A stretch of 64,000 nucleotides of DNA from Xylanimonas protaetiae (GCF_004135385.1 NZ_CP035493.1:1674001-1738000), one strand, 5' to 3'; counted from the stretch's first letter, positions 26,582 through 36,827 are shown. Notes: generated by a model from the sequence alone, not told the origin. Numbers and translations are program-made.

Positions 26582-28425
26582 GCGGCACGGAGGCGCCCGC
26601 GGTCACGGCCGCCCGGGCGCTCGTCCTCGAGCTGGGCCTGCAGGGCGTGCGCGACGTCGTGCTCGCCCCCGGGTCGCGCTCGGCGCCCCTCGCCTACGCC
26701 CTCGCCGAGGCCGCCGACGCCGGGACCGTGCGGCTCCACGTGCGCATCGACGAGCGCGCGGCCGGGTTCCTGGCGCTGGGGCTCGCGCGCGGCGGGGCGC
26801 TGCGCGAGGACCGCGGGCCGTCGGCCGACGAGGCGTCGAGCCCTGCCGGCGCCCCCGTGGTGGGCCCGCGCCCCGTCGCCGTCGTCACGACGTCGGGCAC
26901 CGCCGTCGCGAACCTGCACCCGGCCGTGCTCGAGGCGCACCACACGGGCGTCCCGCTCGTGCTGCTCACCGCCGACCGGCCGCACGAGCTGCGCGGCACC
27001 GGCGCGTCCCAGACCACCGACCAGGTCGGCCTCTTCGGAACGGCCGTGCGCTACGCCGCCGACGTCCCCGCCCCCGACGGCCGCGACGGCGAGGTCCGCG
27101 ACCTGCTCGCGACGACGGGACGGGCGCTCGCGGCGGCCCTCGGGCTGCGCGACCGGAACCCGGGCCCGGTCCACCTCAACCTCGCGTACCGCGACCCGCT
27201 GCACCCGCTGCACCCGCTGCACCCGACGATCCCGGCCGTCGCGGCGCCGTGGCCCGCCGGGACCCGCCGCACCGTCGCGCCGCCCGCTCCCGGGCCCGGC
27301 GCGGACCCCGCGCTGTACGGCGACCCTGCCCGCACGCTCGTCGTCGCCGGCGACGGCGCCGGGCCCGCCGCGCGGGCGCTCGCCGAGGCGCAGGGCTGGC
27401 CCCTGCTCGCCGAGCCCTCCTCGGGCGCGTGCGGCGGGCCGAACGCGGTCCGTGCGTACCGGTCGGTGCTGGGCGTCGACGAGCTCTCCCGCGAGGTCGA
27501 GCACGTCGTGGTGCTGGGCCGGCCGACGCTGTCCCGCCCCGTGCAGCGGCTGCTCGGGCGGCCCGACGTCGCCGTCACCGTCGTCGCCCCGGGCGGCGCG
27601 CCCTGGACCGACGCGCCGCGCAACGCCGAGCGCGTGGTCGACGCGCTGCACGCGCGGTGGTTCGAGCCGGGCGCGTCGGCGGACCGTGGCTTCCTGGACC
27701 GCTGGCTCGCCGCCTCGCGCGCGGCCGCCGTCGTCGTCGACGAGGAGACCTCGACCCGCGACATCCCCCTCGGCGCGGCGCCCTTCGCCGCGCTCGCCGT
27801 CGCCCGTGCGGTCGCCGCCGCGACCGGACCCGACGACGTCCTCGTCGTCGGCTCCTCCAACCCGGTGCGCGACCTCGACCTCGTCCTCGGGCTCGACGGC
27901 GAGCCCGGCACGGTGCTCGCCCACCGGGGCCTCGCGGGCATCGACGGGACCGTGTCCGCCGCCTACGGCGTCGCGCTCGCCGGCGGGCGGCGCACGCGCG
28001 CCCTGCTGGGCGACCTCACGTTCCTGCACGACGTCGGCGGCCTCCTGCACGGCCCGCTGGAACCCGCGGCCGACCTCCAGGTCGTCGTCGTCAACGACGA
28101 CGGCGGCTCGATCTTCGCGACGCTCGAGCACGGCGAGCTCGCCGCGGCGTCCGACGCCGGGGGCCGCACGTTCGAGCGCGTCTTCGGCACGCCGCACGGC
28201 GTCGACCTCGGCCCGTTGTGCGCCGGGTACGGTGCCGGATACCGGCTGGTCACGGACCTGGCCGGGCTGCGCGCGGCGCTCGCCGCGCCGGGTCCCGGCG
28301 TCGACGTCGTCGAGGTGCGCGTGCCCCGGGCGGGAAGACTGGCGGAGTCGCGGGCGCTGCACCAGGAGATCGTCGCCGCGGCCCGTGCCGCGGTGGCCCC
28401 CGTGCAGGACGCGCCATCACGGTGA
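26578..28425 (+). CDS. menD: SEPHCHC synthase (menaquinone)
   Basis: 615-residue thiamine-diphosphate enzyme joining 2-oxoglutarate to isochorismate. The N-terminal motif DVVLAPGSRSAPLAYAL, the central TADRPHELRGTGASQT and the TPP-binding region LGDLTFLHDVGGL...VVNDDGGSIF are all typical. It is slightly longer than usual because of Pro/Ala/Asp-rich insertions (near residues 80-100 and a short HPL repeat near 205). GTG start overlaps menC. Confidence 0.94.
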   Translation: MSGTEAPAVTAARALVLELGLQGVRDVVLAPGSRSAPLAYALAEAADAGTVRLHVRIDERAAGFLALGLARGGALREDRGPSADEASSPAGAPVVGPRPVAVVTTSGTAVANLHPAVLEAHHTGVPLVLLTADRPHELRGTGASQTTDQVGLFGTAVRYAADVPAPDGRDGEVRDLLATTGRALAAALGLRDRNPGPVHLNLAYRDPLHPLHPLHPTIPAVAAPWPAGTRRTVAPPAPGPGADPALYGDPARTLVVAGDGAGPAARALAEAQGWPLLAEPSSGACGGPNAVRAYRSVLGVDELSREVEHVVVLGRPTLSRPVQRLLGRPDVAVTVVAPGGAPWTDAPRNAERVVDALHARWFEPGASADRGFLDRWLAASRAAAVVVDEETSTRDIPLGAAPFAALAVARAVAAATGPDDVLVVGSSNPVRDLDLVLGLDGEPGTVLAHRGLAGIDGTVSAAYGVALAGGRRTRALLGDLTFLHDVGGLLHGPLEPAADLQVVVVNDDGGSIFATLEHGELAAASDAGGRTFERVFGTPHGVDLGPLCAGYGAGYRLVTDLAGLRAALAAPGPGVDVVEVRVPRAGRLAESRALHQEIVAAARAAVAPVQDAPSR

Positions 28426-28517
28426 GCGATCCGCAGGAAACTCACAGGCACGATCCAGAACCGCGCCAGTCTGATGGTGTTATCTCGGGTCAGCAGGAGA
28501 TCGAGGAGGCCAACACC

Positions 28518-30322
28518 ATGAGCACCGAGAACCACGACCAGCCCGCCGCCCCCGAAGGGTCGGCCGCTGGGTCCGAGACCACGACCCCGGCCGCACTCGC
28601 GACCCCGGCCGCCCCGCCGGCGAGGCGACCCCGGCCGCCGCGCCGCAGCCGCAGGCCGCCCCCGCGCCGCAGGCCGCCCCTGCGCAGCAGGCCGCCCCTG
28701 CGCCGCAGGCCGCCCCCGTGCCCGAGCTGCCGCAGCCCGTCCAGACCGTGAGCGCGCCCCACCCGCAGGCCCAGGTGACGCAGGAGCTCCACCCGCAGCA
28801 GCAGGCCACGGCGCCCTACCCGCAGCAGTACGGCCAGCGCACGCAGCCGCAGTACGGCCAGTACGCCCAGCACTACGGCTACGCCCCGTACGGGCAGCAC
28901 CCGCAGCAGCACACGGCCCCCGTGCCGCCGCGTGCCCCGTACCCGCAGCAGGGTGCGCAGCAGCCGCCGGCCCCGCAGGGCGCGGCCTTCGGCAACCCGT
29001 ACGCCACGGCGTCGGCAGGCTCGCCCGGCGAGCCGGGCGAGCCCGGCACGCCGTCCGGGCGCCGGGAGCGCAAGCCGCGCGGCTGGGTCCCCGTGGTCAG
29101 CGCGGCCGCCATCGCGGCGATCCTGGCCAGCGGTGGCACCGCCCTCGCCGTCAACGCGATGAACGACGGCACGCGGACGGCGTCGATCGAGCAGATCGGC
29201 GACCCGGGCCGCGTCGACACCGCCCCGGTCAAGGACTCGACCGTGACGAACCCGGACTGGGAGGCGGTCACGGCCGCCGTCGCGCAGTCGGTCGTCTCGA
29301 TCCAGACGAGCAGCCAGCAGGGCACCTCGCTCGGCTCGGGCCTCATCCTCGACACCGACGGCCACGTCCTGACGAACAACCACGTCGTCTCGGGCGCCCA
29401 GGACAACAAGGTCCAGGTCACGCTGTCCGACGGCCGCATCTTCGACGCCGACATCGTCGGCACCGACCCGACCACCGACCTCGCCGTCGTCAAGCTGGAG
29501 AACCCGCCGAGCGGCCTGCGCCCCGTGGCCCTCGGCGACTCGGACACGCTGACCGTCGGCGCCCCGGTGCTCGCCGTCGGCAACCCGCTCGGCCTGGCCA
29601 ACACCGCGACGACGGGCATCATCTCCGCGCTCGACCGCCCCGTGTCCGCGCAGGGCGAGAACACGCAGGAGCCCGTGACCACCAACGCGATCCAGATCGA
29701 CGCGGCCATCAACCCCGGCAACTCGGGCGGCCCGCTGTTCAACGCGCAGGGCCAGGTCATCGGCATCACGTCGTCGATCGCGAGCCTCTCGAGCGGCGGC
29801 CTGACGGGCAGCGGCCAGTCCGGCTCGATCGGCCTCGGGTTCGCCATCCCGGTGAACCTCGCCAAGAACGTCAGCAGCCAGCTCATCGCGAACGGCTCCG
29901 CGGAGCACGCGTTCATCGGCGTGAGCATGCAGGACGGCACCGCCACCGCCGACGGCGTCACGCGCCGCGGCGGCCAGGTCATGAACGTCGTGGCGGGCTC
30001 GCCCGCGGCCGCCGCCGGCCTCCAGACGGGCGACGTCATCGTCGCGATCGGCGACCAGCCGGTCAACGGCGCCTCGGCGCTGACGGGCTTCGTCCGCGAG
30101 CACCAGGCGGGCCAGAAGGTCACCCTGACCGTGGTGCGCGACGGCAAGGCGATCCAGGTCGACGTGACCCTCGCCGTGCGCGACGAGTCGTCGCAGCAGC
30201 AGGAGCCGCAGCAGCCGCAACAGCCGCAGGCCCCGAACCAGGGCGACCAGCCGAACCAGGGGTCGGGCGACGGCTCGACCCAGGGCGGCGGCCTGTGGGA
30301 CTGGCTGTTCGGCGGCAACTGA
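28518..30322 (+). CDS. HtrA/DegP-like membrane serine protease (apparent frameshift near 28613)
   Basis: Trypsin-fold protease with a PDZ domain, about 601 residues once repaired. ATG at 28518 follows GAGGAGG and opens a Pro/Ala-rich cytosolic N-terminus. Near the CCCC at 28613-28616 the coding frame changes by one base, and the rest runs in the frame ending at 30322. One extra C restores it. Then come PQAAPAPQAAP repeats, a Gln/Tyr-rich stretch, one transmembrane helix (WVPVVSAAAIAAILASGG), and the triad His (codon 29381, NNHVVSG), Asp (29477, TTDLAVVKL) and Ser (29723, NPGNSGGPL). A PDZ domain is near the end and a Gln/Pro tail last. It probably handles extracytoplasmic protein quality control. 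Confidence 0.88.
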
Positions 30323-30333
30323 CCGCGTGACAG

Positions 30334-30371
30334 CGACGGGGCCCGGCGTCAGACGACGCCGGGCCCCGTCG
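30334..30371. terminator. 17-bp perfect hairpin at htrA / tetR 3' ends
   Basis: CGACGGGGCCCGGCGTC (30334-30350), loop AGAC, and its exact complement (30355-30371). It lies 12 bases after the htrA stop and overlaps the last codons of the convergent tetR, so it probably terminates both. Confidence 0.8.
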
Positions 30372-30986
30372 TCGTCCCGGCGGCCGCGGCCACCGTCGCG
30401 TACGCGCTGCGCTCCAGGAACGCGACGAGCTCCTCGGACGGGATCGCGGCGTCGGCCGCGGCGTCCACGAGCGCCTGCTCGGCGAGCGAGATCCACGAGC
30501 GGACGGCGACGTCGACCAGGGGCGACGGCGTCACACCGAGCTCGACGACGATGGCCGTCGCGTGCCGCGTGAGCACGTCGCGCGCGTGCTGGACGGTCTC
30601 GCGCACGCGCGGGTCGCCCGACGACGCGCCGCGCACCACGGAGTAGAACGTCGCGTCGTGATCCTGGACGAACGTCACGAACCGCGCGAGCACGTCACGC
30701 AGGCGCTCGCGGGCGGGCAGCGCGGGGTCCGGGTCGGTGGCGTGCAGCATCGCGTCGCGCGCGGTGCGCACGATCTCCAGGTGCAGGCCCTGGCGGGTGC
30801 CGAAGTAGTGGAACACCAGGCCGGGGAGACGCCGGCGGCCCCGGCCAGGTCCTCGACCGTGATCGCCTCGAGCGGGGAGCCGGCGAGCCGGTCGACGCCG
30901 AGGGCCAGGAGCTGCCGGCGGCGCTCGACAGGGCTCAGCCGCGTGCGTGGCGCGCGGCCCGACGGGCCCTGGAGTGCCGGGGGCAT
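30349..30986 (-). CDS. TetR-family regulator (apparent frameshift near 30823)
   Basis: About 212 residues when repaired. The N-terminal part (RLSPVERRRQLLALGVDRL...EAITVEDLAGAAGVSP) is read in one frame, and the continuation (VFHYFGTRQGLHLEIVRTA...) in the next. The switch is at GGGG 30823-30826 (CCCC on the coding strand), and one extra base joins the recognition helix to the conserved FHYFGTRQGL. Divergent from the DUF6230/DUF6114 genes across a promoter full of inverted repeats, so it is probably their repressor. If the frameshift is real, the regulator is dead. Confidence 0.82.
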
Positions 30987-31022
30987 GGGGTGAGCATAGG
31001 CCGCCGCCGTGCCGTCGGGCGG

Positions 31023-31076
31023 TTGTTGAGGGAGCGTCAACAATCTATTGACGCACCGTCAGTAACGGTCTACGTT
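31023..31076 (+). promoter_or_regulatory. Promoter and TetR operators of the DUF6230 gene
   Basis: TTGACG (31048-31053), 17 bases and TACGTT (31071-31076) make a near-consensus promoter. Three overlapping inverted repeats surround the -35: TTGTTGA/TCAACAA (31023-31029, 31037-31043), GCGTCAA-N7-TTGACGC (31034-31054) and TGACG-CAC-CGTCA (31049-31061). This suits repression by the divergent TetR. Confidence 0.7.
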
Positions 31077-31127
31077 CGGCCACTGTCCGGCGACATCGGC
31101 GTCGCCCGTGGGGAATGTGGGGTTCAG

Positions 31128-31721
31128 ATGAAGCTCAGCTCGCTCACCCGGACGCGCGGAGGGCGCGTCCTGCTCGTGACGGTCCCGACCGTCGCGGCCT
31201 TGGCCTTCACCGGGACGGCCGTGGCACAGGGTGTCGTCCAGGTGTCCATGTCGGTCTCCGGCCAGGAGTTCACGATCAGTGCCGACAAGCTCGAGGGCAC
31301 CGACTTCTCGCAGTACGCCGGGGTCGCCCTGGAGACCGACAAGACCAAGCAGCACCCCGTCGCGATCGCCAACATCGGCCACGCCACGCTCACCAACCTG
31401 TGCCAGTCGATCAAGACGCCCTTCGGGCCGAGCCTGCTGATCCACGCCGGCACCAAGCCGGGGCGCCCGGCCGAGGCCGACGGGCTGCAGATCGGCATGG
31501 ACAACCTGTCGGGCACCGCGAGGTTCGAGAACATCCGCATCGGCGTCGACGCCTCGACCGTCGTGACCGCCGCGCGGGGCAACGTCAACGACTTCGCGAT
31601 GGACTCCACGAAGGTGACGATCGACAACCTTCACCAGGTCGCCTACAGCACCCAGGCGGCCACGTTCACGCTGACCGACCTCGAGCTCGGCATCAACCTG
31701 GCCGGCGAGGAGTGCCCCTGA
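31128..31721 (+). CDS. DUF6230 family exported protein
   Basis: 197-residue protein with an N-terminal hydrophobic segment (VLLVTVPTVAALAFTGTAVA) that looks like a signal or anchor, then a beta-rich body. It matches the DUF6230 family of actinobacterial exported proteins, which is typically encoded just before a DUF6114 membrane protein, as here (ATG overlaps this gene's TGA). The body has alternating hydrophobic short strands (ATLTNL, ARFENIRIGVD, TKVTIDNLHQV) and three cysteines. Biochemical function is unknown. Translational coupling suggests the two products form a complex. Confidence 0.8.
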   Translation: MKLSSLTRTRGGRVLLVTVPTVAALAFTGTAVAQGVVQVSMSVSGQEFTISADKLEGTDFSQYAGVALETDKTKQHPVAIANIGHATLTNLCQSIKTPFGPSLLIHAGTKPGRPAEADGLQIGMDNLSGTARFENIRIGVDASTVVTAARGNVNDFAMDSTKVTIDNLHQVAYSTQAATFTLTDLELGINLAGEECP

Positions 31722-33069
31722 TGGAGCGGTTTCGTCGGTGGCGGCGGGGGCGCCCCTTCTGGGGTGCGTCGCTGACGATCCTGGCTGGCCTCGAGCTCTT
31801 CCTGTCCGCGCGCCTCGACATCGCCGTGGGCGGGATGGTGCTGCAGCTGGGGGTCCCCGGCCTGCAGACGACGATCATCCCGGTCGTGATGGTGCTCGCC
31901 GGGGCGCTGGCCATGGTCCAGCCCGTCCACCACGTCTTCTACGGCGTGATCACGCTGGCGCTGTCGGTGTACTCGCTGGTCGCGGTGAACCTGGGCGGTC
32001 TCGGCGTGGGGGCGGTCGCCGGGATCGTGGGCTCGATCGTCGTGGTCTCGTGGCTGGAGCGGGCGGACGCCGAGGCGCCGCCCGCTCCGGCGGCGGCACC
32101 CCCGCCGGAGGACGGCGACCCGTTCCTGCTGTTCGACGACGGACCCCAGCCGGACCCGTCCCTGCGGCGGTCCACCGCTGCCGCGCTGTCGGTCGTCCTC
32201 GTCGCGGGCGGCCTCGCCGGCGGGGTTCCCGGCGAGGGCCCGTGCCTGCTCGGGTTCATCCTGTGCGACGTGCCGACGACGGCGTCGCCGTCTCCGTCGG
32301 CCTCCCCGTCGGGGTCGGCCGCTCCCGAGAGCACGCCGACGCCCTCGCCGTCTGACGTGGGCGGTGTCGGGGACGCGATCGGAGACGCCGTCGGGGCGTG
32401 GTCGGCGGCGTCGGGGACGCGGTCGGCGACGCGGTCGGCGGCGTCGGCGACGTGATCGACGGCGCAGCCGGAGCCCCCGCTGGCGGCGCCGGCGCGGGCG
32501 ACGGTGCTGCGGGCGACAGTGCCGCGGGCGACCCCGCGGCGGCAGCGGCGGCCCCGGGCCTGACGGTCGACGTCCCGCAGGACGTCCCGCTGCCCGCCGA
32601 CGAGGGGCTGCCCGTGGTGCTCGGCGGGAACGAGGACGCCGACGTCTATGCCGTCCCCGCCGAGCTCACGGCGACCGACCTGGAGATCGCCGGGATCCGG
32701 GCGGTCGCGCTCGTCTCGGTGCCGGTGCGCCCGGGGTCGGACGAGCGCCGCAACGCGCTCAAGCTCGTGGCCGACCATGTGAAGGTCACCGGTTTCCGGC
32801 TGCGCACCTTCGCAGGCGCGGACGACCGGTCGGGCGGCACCGACACCACGGCCGACCACGTCACCATGGACGGGCGCGCGACGATGTACATCACGTCGCT
32901 GACGGCGTCGGGCCCGGACGGCAGCACCTTCACGGTCGACGCCGACGACCCGCCGCGCACCCTGACGTCGCTGGTCCTCGCGGCGGTGCGGCCCACCGTC
33001 GGGCTGCTGGGTGCGACGTCGGACCAGCAGGAGTGGGCGGGGTTCCACGAGCGGGTCTGGGCGAGCTGA
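31721..33069 (+). CDS. DUF6114 family membrane protein with long C-terminal domain (apparent frameshift near 32393)
   Basis: Repaired length about 449 residues. Residues 1-120 hold four hydrophobic helices after a basic start (MERFRRWRRGRPFWGASL), typical of DUF6114. An acidic linker, a further hydrophobic segment and a Ser/Pro/Thr stretch follow, then a Gly/Val/Asp-rich repeat (GGVGDAIGDAVG units). The frame then changes at GGGG 32393-32396; one extra G continues the same repeat and opens a further 215 residues (PGLTVDVPQDVPLPADEG ... FHERVWAS). That C-terminal part is beta-rich and probably outside the cell. The length beyond the membrane domain is unusual. Coupled to the DUF6230 gene by a TGATG overlap. 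Confidence 0.75.
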
Positions 33070-33134
33070 GCGGCTGGCCGGCGCGTCGCGGGCAACCTCA
33101 CCGAAAACGCAGTGGCACGACGGCTCCTGCGGCG

Positions 33135-33162
33135 TACGATGGTCTTGTCGAATCGATTTGAC
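33135..33162 (+). promoter_or_regulatory. Promoter -10 and palindrome before the MATE gene
   Basis: TACGAT (33135-33140), with GTGGCA 17 bases upstream as a weak -35. At the predicted start of transcription lies GTCGAATCGATTTGAC (33147-33162), a 16-base palindrome with one mismatched pair around AATCGATT. It is well placed for a repressor; the cognate protein is unknown. Confidence 0.45.
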
Positions 33163-33199
33163 GGGCGCGGACGCCGCCCGCTGAGACAGACGGGCCACC

Positions 33200-34609
33200 G
33201 TGCAGAACCTCACCGTCGGGCCGCCGACGCGCCTCATCCTCGCCTTCACCGTCCCCCTGCTGGTCGGCAACGTCTTCCAGCAGGTCTACGTCTTCACCGA
33301 CGCCGCCGTCGTCGGCCGCCTGCTGGGGCTCGACGCGCTCGCGGCCGTGGGCGCGTCGGGCAGCCTCATGTTCCTGCTCATCGGGTTCTCGTGGGGCGCG
33401 TCGGCGGGCCTCGCGATCCCCGTGGCCCGCGCGTTCGGCGCGGGAGACATGGCCGGCGTGCGGCGCTACGTCGCGGCCGGGGCGTACGTCTCGGCCGCGA
33501 TCGCCGCGGTCGTCACGACCCTCGGCGTCGTGTTCGCCCGCGACCTGCTGAGCCTGCTCAACACCCCGCCCGAGATCATCGACCAGTCCGCCGTCTACCT
33601 CGCGGTGACGTTCGCCGGTGCGAGCGTGACCGTCGCGTTCAACTTCCTGTCCGCGACCATCCGCGCGCTCGGCGACTCCAAGACGCCGCTGTACTTCCTC
33701 ATCGCGTCGTCGGTGCTCAACGCGATCCTCGTGGCGGTGCTCGTCGGGGTGTTCCACTGGGGGGTCGCCGGCGCGGCCGCCGCGACGATCCTCGCGCAGG
33801 CGTCCGCCGTCACCGCGTGCGTGGTGCTCGTGGTGCGCCGGATGCCCGCCCTGCACCTGACGCGCGAGGACTGGGTCGCCGGGCGCTACGCCCTGCGCGA
33901 CCCGCTGCGCACGGGCCTGCCCATGGGCTTCCAGATGTCCGTCATCGCCGTGGGCGCGCTGGTGCTCCAGCTGTCGGTCAACGGCCTGGGCGCCACGGCC
34001 GTCGGGGCCTTCACCGCGGCGTCGCGCGTCGACCAGCTCGCCGTCGCCCCGCTCAACTCGTTCGGGGTCGCGATGGTGACCTTCGCGGCGCAGAACCGCG
34101 GCGCGCGGGAGTGGGCCCGCATCCGCGTCGCGACCTTCCGCACGAGCCTCGTCGCGGCGGGCGTCGCGCTGGTGCTCGGCGCGGTGCTCGTGGCGTTCTC
34201 GCAGCCGGTCATCGGCCTGTTCGTCGGGCCGGACCAGCCCGAGGTCATGGCGATGGGGCGGACGTTCTTCCTGGTCAGCGGCGGCCTCTACCCGGTGCTC
34301 GCCCTGCTGTTCGTGCTGCGTAACGTGGTGCAGGGCATGGGCCTGTCCACGGTGCCGACCATCGCGGGCGCCCTCGAGCTCGTCATGCGCGCTGCGGCGG
34401 CGCTCTTCCTGGTGGGGCACCTCGGGTTCCTCGGCGTCGCGTGGGCCGCCCCGCTGGCCTGGTTCGGCGCCCTGACCCCGGTCGCTCTGGCGTGGTTCCG
34501 CCAGCGCCGCAAGCTCCTGGACCTGGAGCGCACGGAGGCCCCTGCCTCGGCGCAGGTCCCGTCACCGGCCCCCGCTGCGGCCCCCGCCCCGGAGGTCGCC
34601 CCGGCGTAG
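33200..34609 (+). CDS. MATE family efflux transporter
   Basis: 469-residue multidrug/toxic-compound extrusion protein with twelve hydrophobic helices in two similar halves. Typical segments are FTVPLLVGNVFQQVYVFTDAAVVGR at the N-terminus (first helix pair) and GLPMGFQMSVIAVGALVLQ starting the second half. It exports cationic compounds using a Na+ or H+ gradient; substrate unknown. GTG start at 33200. The tail is Ala/Pro-rich. Convergent with menF, about ten bases between stops. Confidence 0.92.
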   Translation: MQNLTVGPPTRLILAFTVPLLVGNVFQQVYVFTDAAVVGRLLGLDALAAVGASGSLMFLLIGFSWGASAGLAIPVARAFGAGDMAGVRRYVAAGAYVSAAIAAVVTTLGVVFARDLLSLLNTPPEIIDQSAVYLAVTFAGASVTVAFNFLSATIRALGDSKTPLYFLIASSVLNAILVAVLVGVFHWGVAGAAAATILAQASAVTACVVLVVRRMPALHLTREDWVAGRYALRDPLRTGLPMGFQMSVIAVGALVLQLSVNGLGATAVGAFTAASRVDQLAVAPLNSFGVAMVTFAAQNRGAREWARIRVATFRTSLVAAGVALVLGAVLVAFSQPVIGLFVGPDQPEVMAMGRTFFLVSGGLYPVLALLFVLRNVVQGMGLSTVPTIAGALELVMRAAAALFLVGHLGFLGVAWAAPLAWFGALTPVALAWFRQRRKLLDLERTEAPASAQVPSPAPAAAPAPEVAPA

Positions 34610-34619
34610 GCGGCCGGGG

Positions 34620-35975
34620 TCAGCCCCGCAGCGCCCAGCGCATCGGGACCAGCTTCGCCTCGGACTCCGCCAGCTCCGCCGCCGGGTCCGACGCCGCCAC
34701 GACGCCGCAGCCCGCGAAGAGCCGCACGCGGCGCGGGTCTGTGTCGTCGAGCCGCGCGGAGCGCAGGGCGATGCCCCACTCGCCGTCGCCGTCGGAGCCC
34801 GTCCAGCCCACCGGGCCGGCGTAGCGGCCGCGGTCCATGCCCTCGATCTGGCGGATGAGCTCGCGCGCGGGCGCCGTCGGCGTCCCGCACACGGCCGCCG
34901 ACGGGTGCAGCGCCGCCGCCAGCGCCAGCGACGACGGCCCGGGCCGGTCGGCGGGCCGGTCGAGCACGCCCGTGACGTCGGACGCCAGGTGCATGACGTT
35001 GGGCAGGTGCAGCACGAACGGCTGCTCGGGCACGTTCATCGACGTGCAGAAGGGCTCCAGGGCCCGCGCGACGGAGACGACGGCGTGCTCGTGCTCCTCG
35101 AGGTCCTTGGACGAGCGGGCGAGGTGGGCGGCCCGCAGCAGCGCGTCGTCGTCGGTCATCCCAGGCTCGCGGCGGATCGTCCCGGCGAGCACGCGCGAGG
35201 CCACGAGGCCCTTCTCGGAGCGCACCAGCAGCTCGGGCGTCGCGCCCACCATGCCCCCGACGGAGAACGTCCACGTCGTCTCGTACGCGGCCGCGAGGCG
35301 GCCCAGCAGCCAGCGCGGGTCGAGCGCTCGCCCCGTCGTCGCGACGACGTCGCGGGCCAGCACCACCTTCTCGAGGCGGCCTGCCTGGATGCGCGCGACG
35401 GCGTCGGCGACGATCGCGGGCCAGTCGGCGGCGGCGACCGCCCCGTCGGCCTCCGTGACGGCGCCCGGCCCGGTGACGGGCGTGCGGTGCGCGGGGTCGA
35501 GCAGCGCCGTGGTGGGGGCCGCTCCCAGCCCGGAGGAGATCGTGGTGATCCACGCGCGGTCCCCGCGCCGCCCGACGACGACGCGCGGGACGACGAGCAC
35601 GCCGCCGTCGGCGGACGTGGCGTCGAACGCGAACGAGCCGAACGCGACCGGGCCCGTGCCCGGGAGCCGCACGTCGTCGCGGACGACGGCGCGCTCGAGC
35701 ACGGCCTGCCACGCGGCGTCGGCGTCGGCGAAGCGCGTCTCGCCGCCGGTCGTGACGCGCAGCGCCTCGCCCCAGCCGACGATGCCGTCGCCGCGGCGCA
35801 CCCACGCCAGCGGCTTCGCGTCGGGCAGGAGGTCGACGAGCGTGGTCAGGCCGCCGTCGGGCAGGTCGATCGCGGCGGTCCGGACGACGAGGGGTCTGGT
35901 CTGGGACCCGGGCGCGACGTCGTCGCGCCGGCCGGCCGGACGACCGGCGGGCGGGGGGACAGCGGTTGCGGACAT
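34620..35975 (-). CDS. menF: Isochorismate synthase
   Basis: 451-residue chorismate-utilising enzyme. [35 protein letters not shown] and [15 protein letters not shown] form the MenF/EntC active site. It makes isochorismate, the MenD substrate. With other men genes nearby and no siderophore genes, the menaquinone role is favoured over siderophore or salicylate synthesis. ATG at 35975 is chosen rather than an upstream ATG at 36023, which would overlap menG. It diverges from menG with 46 bases between. Confidence 0.92.
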   Translation of the reverse strand: MSATAVPPPAGRPAGRRDDVAPGSQTRPLVVRTAAIDLPDGGLTTLVDLLPDAKPLAWVRRGDGIVGWGEALRVTTGGETRFADADAAWQAVLERAVVRDDVRLPGTGPVAFGSFAFDATSADGGVLVVPRVVVGRRGDRAWITTISSGLGAAPTTALLDPAHRTPVTGPGAVTEADGAVAAADWPAIVADAVARIQAGRLEKVVLARDVVATTGRALDPRWLLGRLAAAYETTWTFSVGGMVGATPELLVRSEKGLVASRVLAGTIRREPGMTDDDALLRAAHLARSSKDLEEHEHAVVSVARALEPFCTSMNVPEQPFVLHLPNVMHLASDVTGVLDRPADRPGPSSLALAAALHPSAAVCGTPTAPARELIRQIEGMDRGRYAGPVGWTGSDGDGEWGIALRSARLDDTDPRRVRLFAGCGVVAASDPAAELAESEAKLVPMRWALRG

Positions 35976-36021
35976 CGCCGTCCAGCGTAGTCCCGCGCAG
36001 GAGGCGTGCGAGCATTGCGGC

Positions 36022-36717
36022 ATGGCCCGCGCATCCCTGGAGAAGAAGCCCGCCGAGGTCGCGTCGATGTTCGACGGGATCGCCGAGCGCTACGACCTCG
36101 TCAACGACCTCGTCTCGCTCGGGCAGGACCGGCGGTGGCGCCAGGTCGTGCGGGAGTCCGTCGCGGCGCTCCCGGGCGAGAAGGTGCTCGACCTCGCCGC
36201 GGGCACCGGAACCTCCAGCGAGCCGTTCGAGCTCGACGGCGCGTACGTCGTCCCGTCCGACATCTCGTTCGGGATGCTCTCGGTGGGCAAGCGCCGCCGC
36301 CCTGACCTGCCCTTCGTGGCGGGCGACGCGACGGCGCTGCCGTTCGCCGACGGCTCGTTCGACGCCGTGACGATCTCGTTCGGGCTGCGCAACGTCGTGG
36401 ACACCCTGGGCGGGCTGACGGAGATGCTGCGCGTCGTCCGGCCGGGGGGCAGGATCGTCGTGTGCGAGTTCTCCACGCCGACCTGGGGGCCGTTCCGCAC
36501 CGTGTACCAGGAGTACCTGATGCGGGCGCTGCCGGTGGTGGCGGGCGCCGTCACGCGCGACAGGGGCTCGTACGAGTACCTCGCCGAGTCGATCCGCTCG
36601 TGGCCCGACCAGACGGGCCTCGCGCACCTCATGATCGAGGCCGGCTGGGAGCACGTCGCCTACCGCAACCTCTCGGGCGGCATCGTCGCCCTGCACCGCG
36701 CGAGCAAGCCCTCCTGA
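36022..36717 (+). CDS. menG: Demethylmenaquinone methyltransferase
   Basis: 231-residue UbiE/MenG methyltransferase that adds the final methyl group to demethylmenaquinone using SAM. Family hallmarks are [25 protein letters not shown], the SAM motif [22 protein letters not shown] and the C-terminal [10 protein letters not shown]. Start ATG at 36022. It is followed after about 200 bases by menJ and the nuo operon. Confidence 0.95.
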   Translation: MARASLEKKPAEVASMFDGIAERYDLVNDLVSLGQDRRWRQVVRESVAALPGEKVLDLAAGTGTSSEPFELDGAYVVPSDISFGMLSVGKRRRPDLPFVAGDATALPFADGSFDAVTISFGLRNVVDTLGGLTEMLRVVRPGGRIVVCEFSTPTWGPFRTVYQEYLMRALPVVAGAVTRDRGSYEYLAESIRSWPDQTGLAHLMIEAGWEHVAYRNLSGGIVALHRASKPS

Positions 36718-36827
36718 CCTGCCGCGCCGCACCGCGCAGCCAGAGACACGCGGGGCCAGCCCAGGTGGCCTGACGTGCTGAAACGTACGATCCACGAGAG
36801 TGGTGCACGGTGCGTGGCGGCTACCGC

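Noticed and set aside
27181-27240. A short tandem repeat coding HPL units within menD
   Set aside because: Only three copies in frame, in a variable loop of the protein. It is consistent with simple slippage and has no evident functional meaning.
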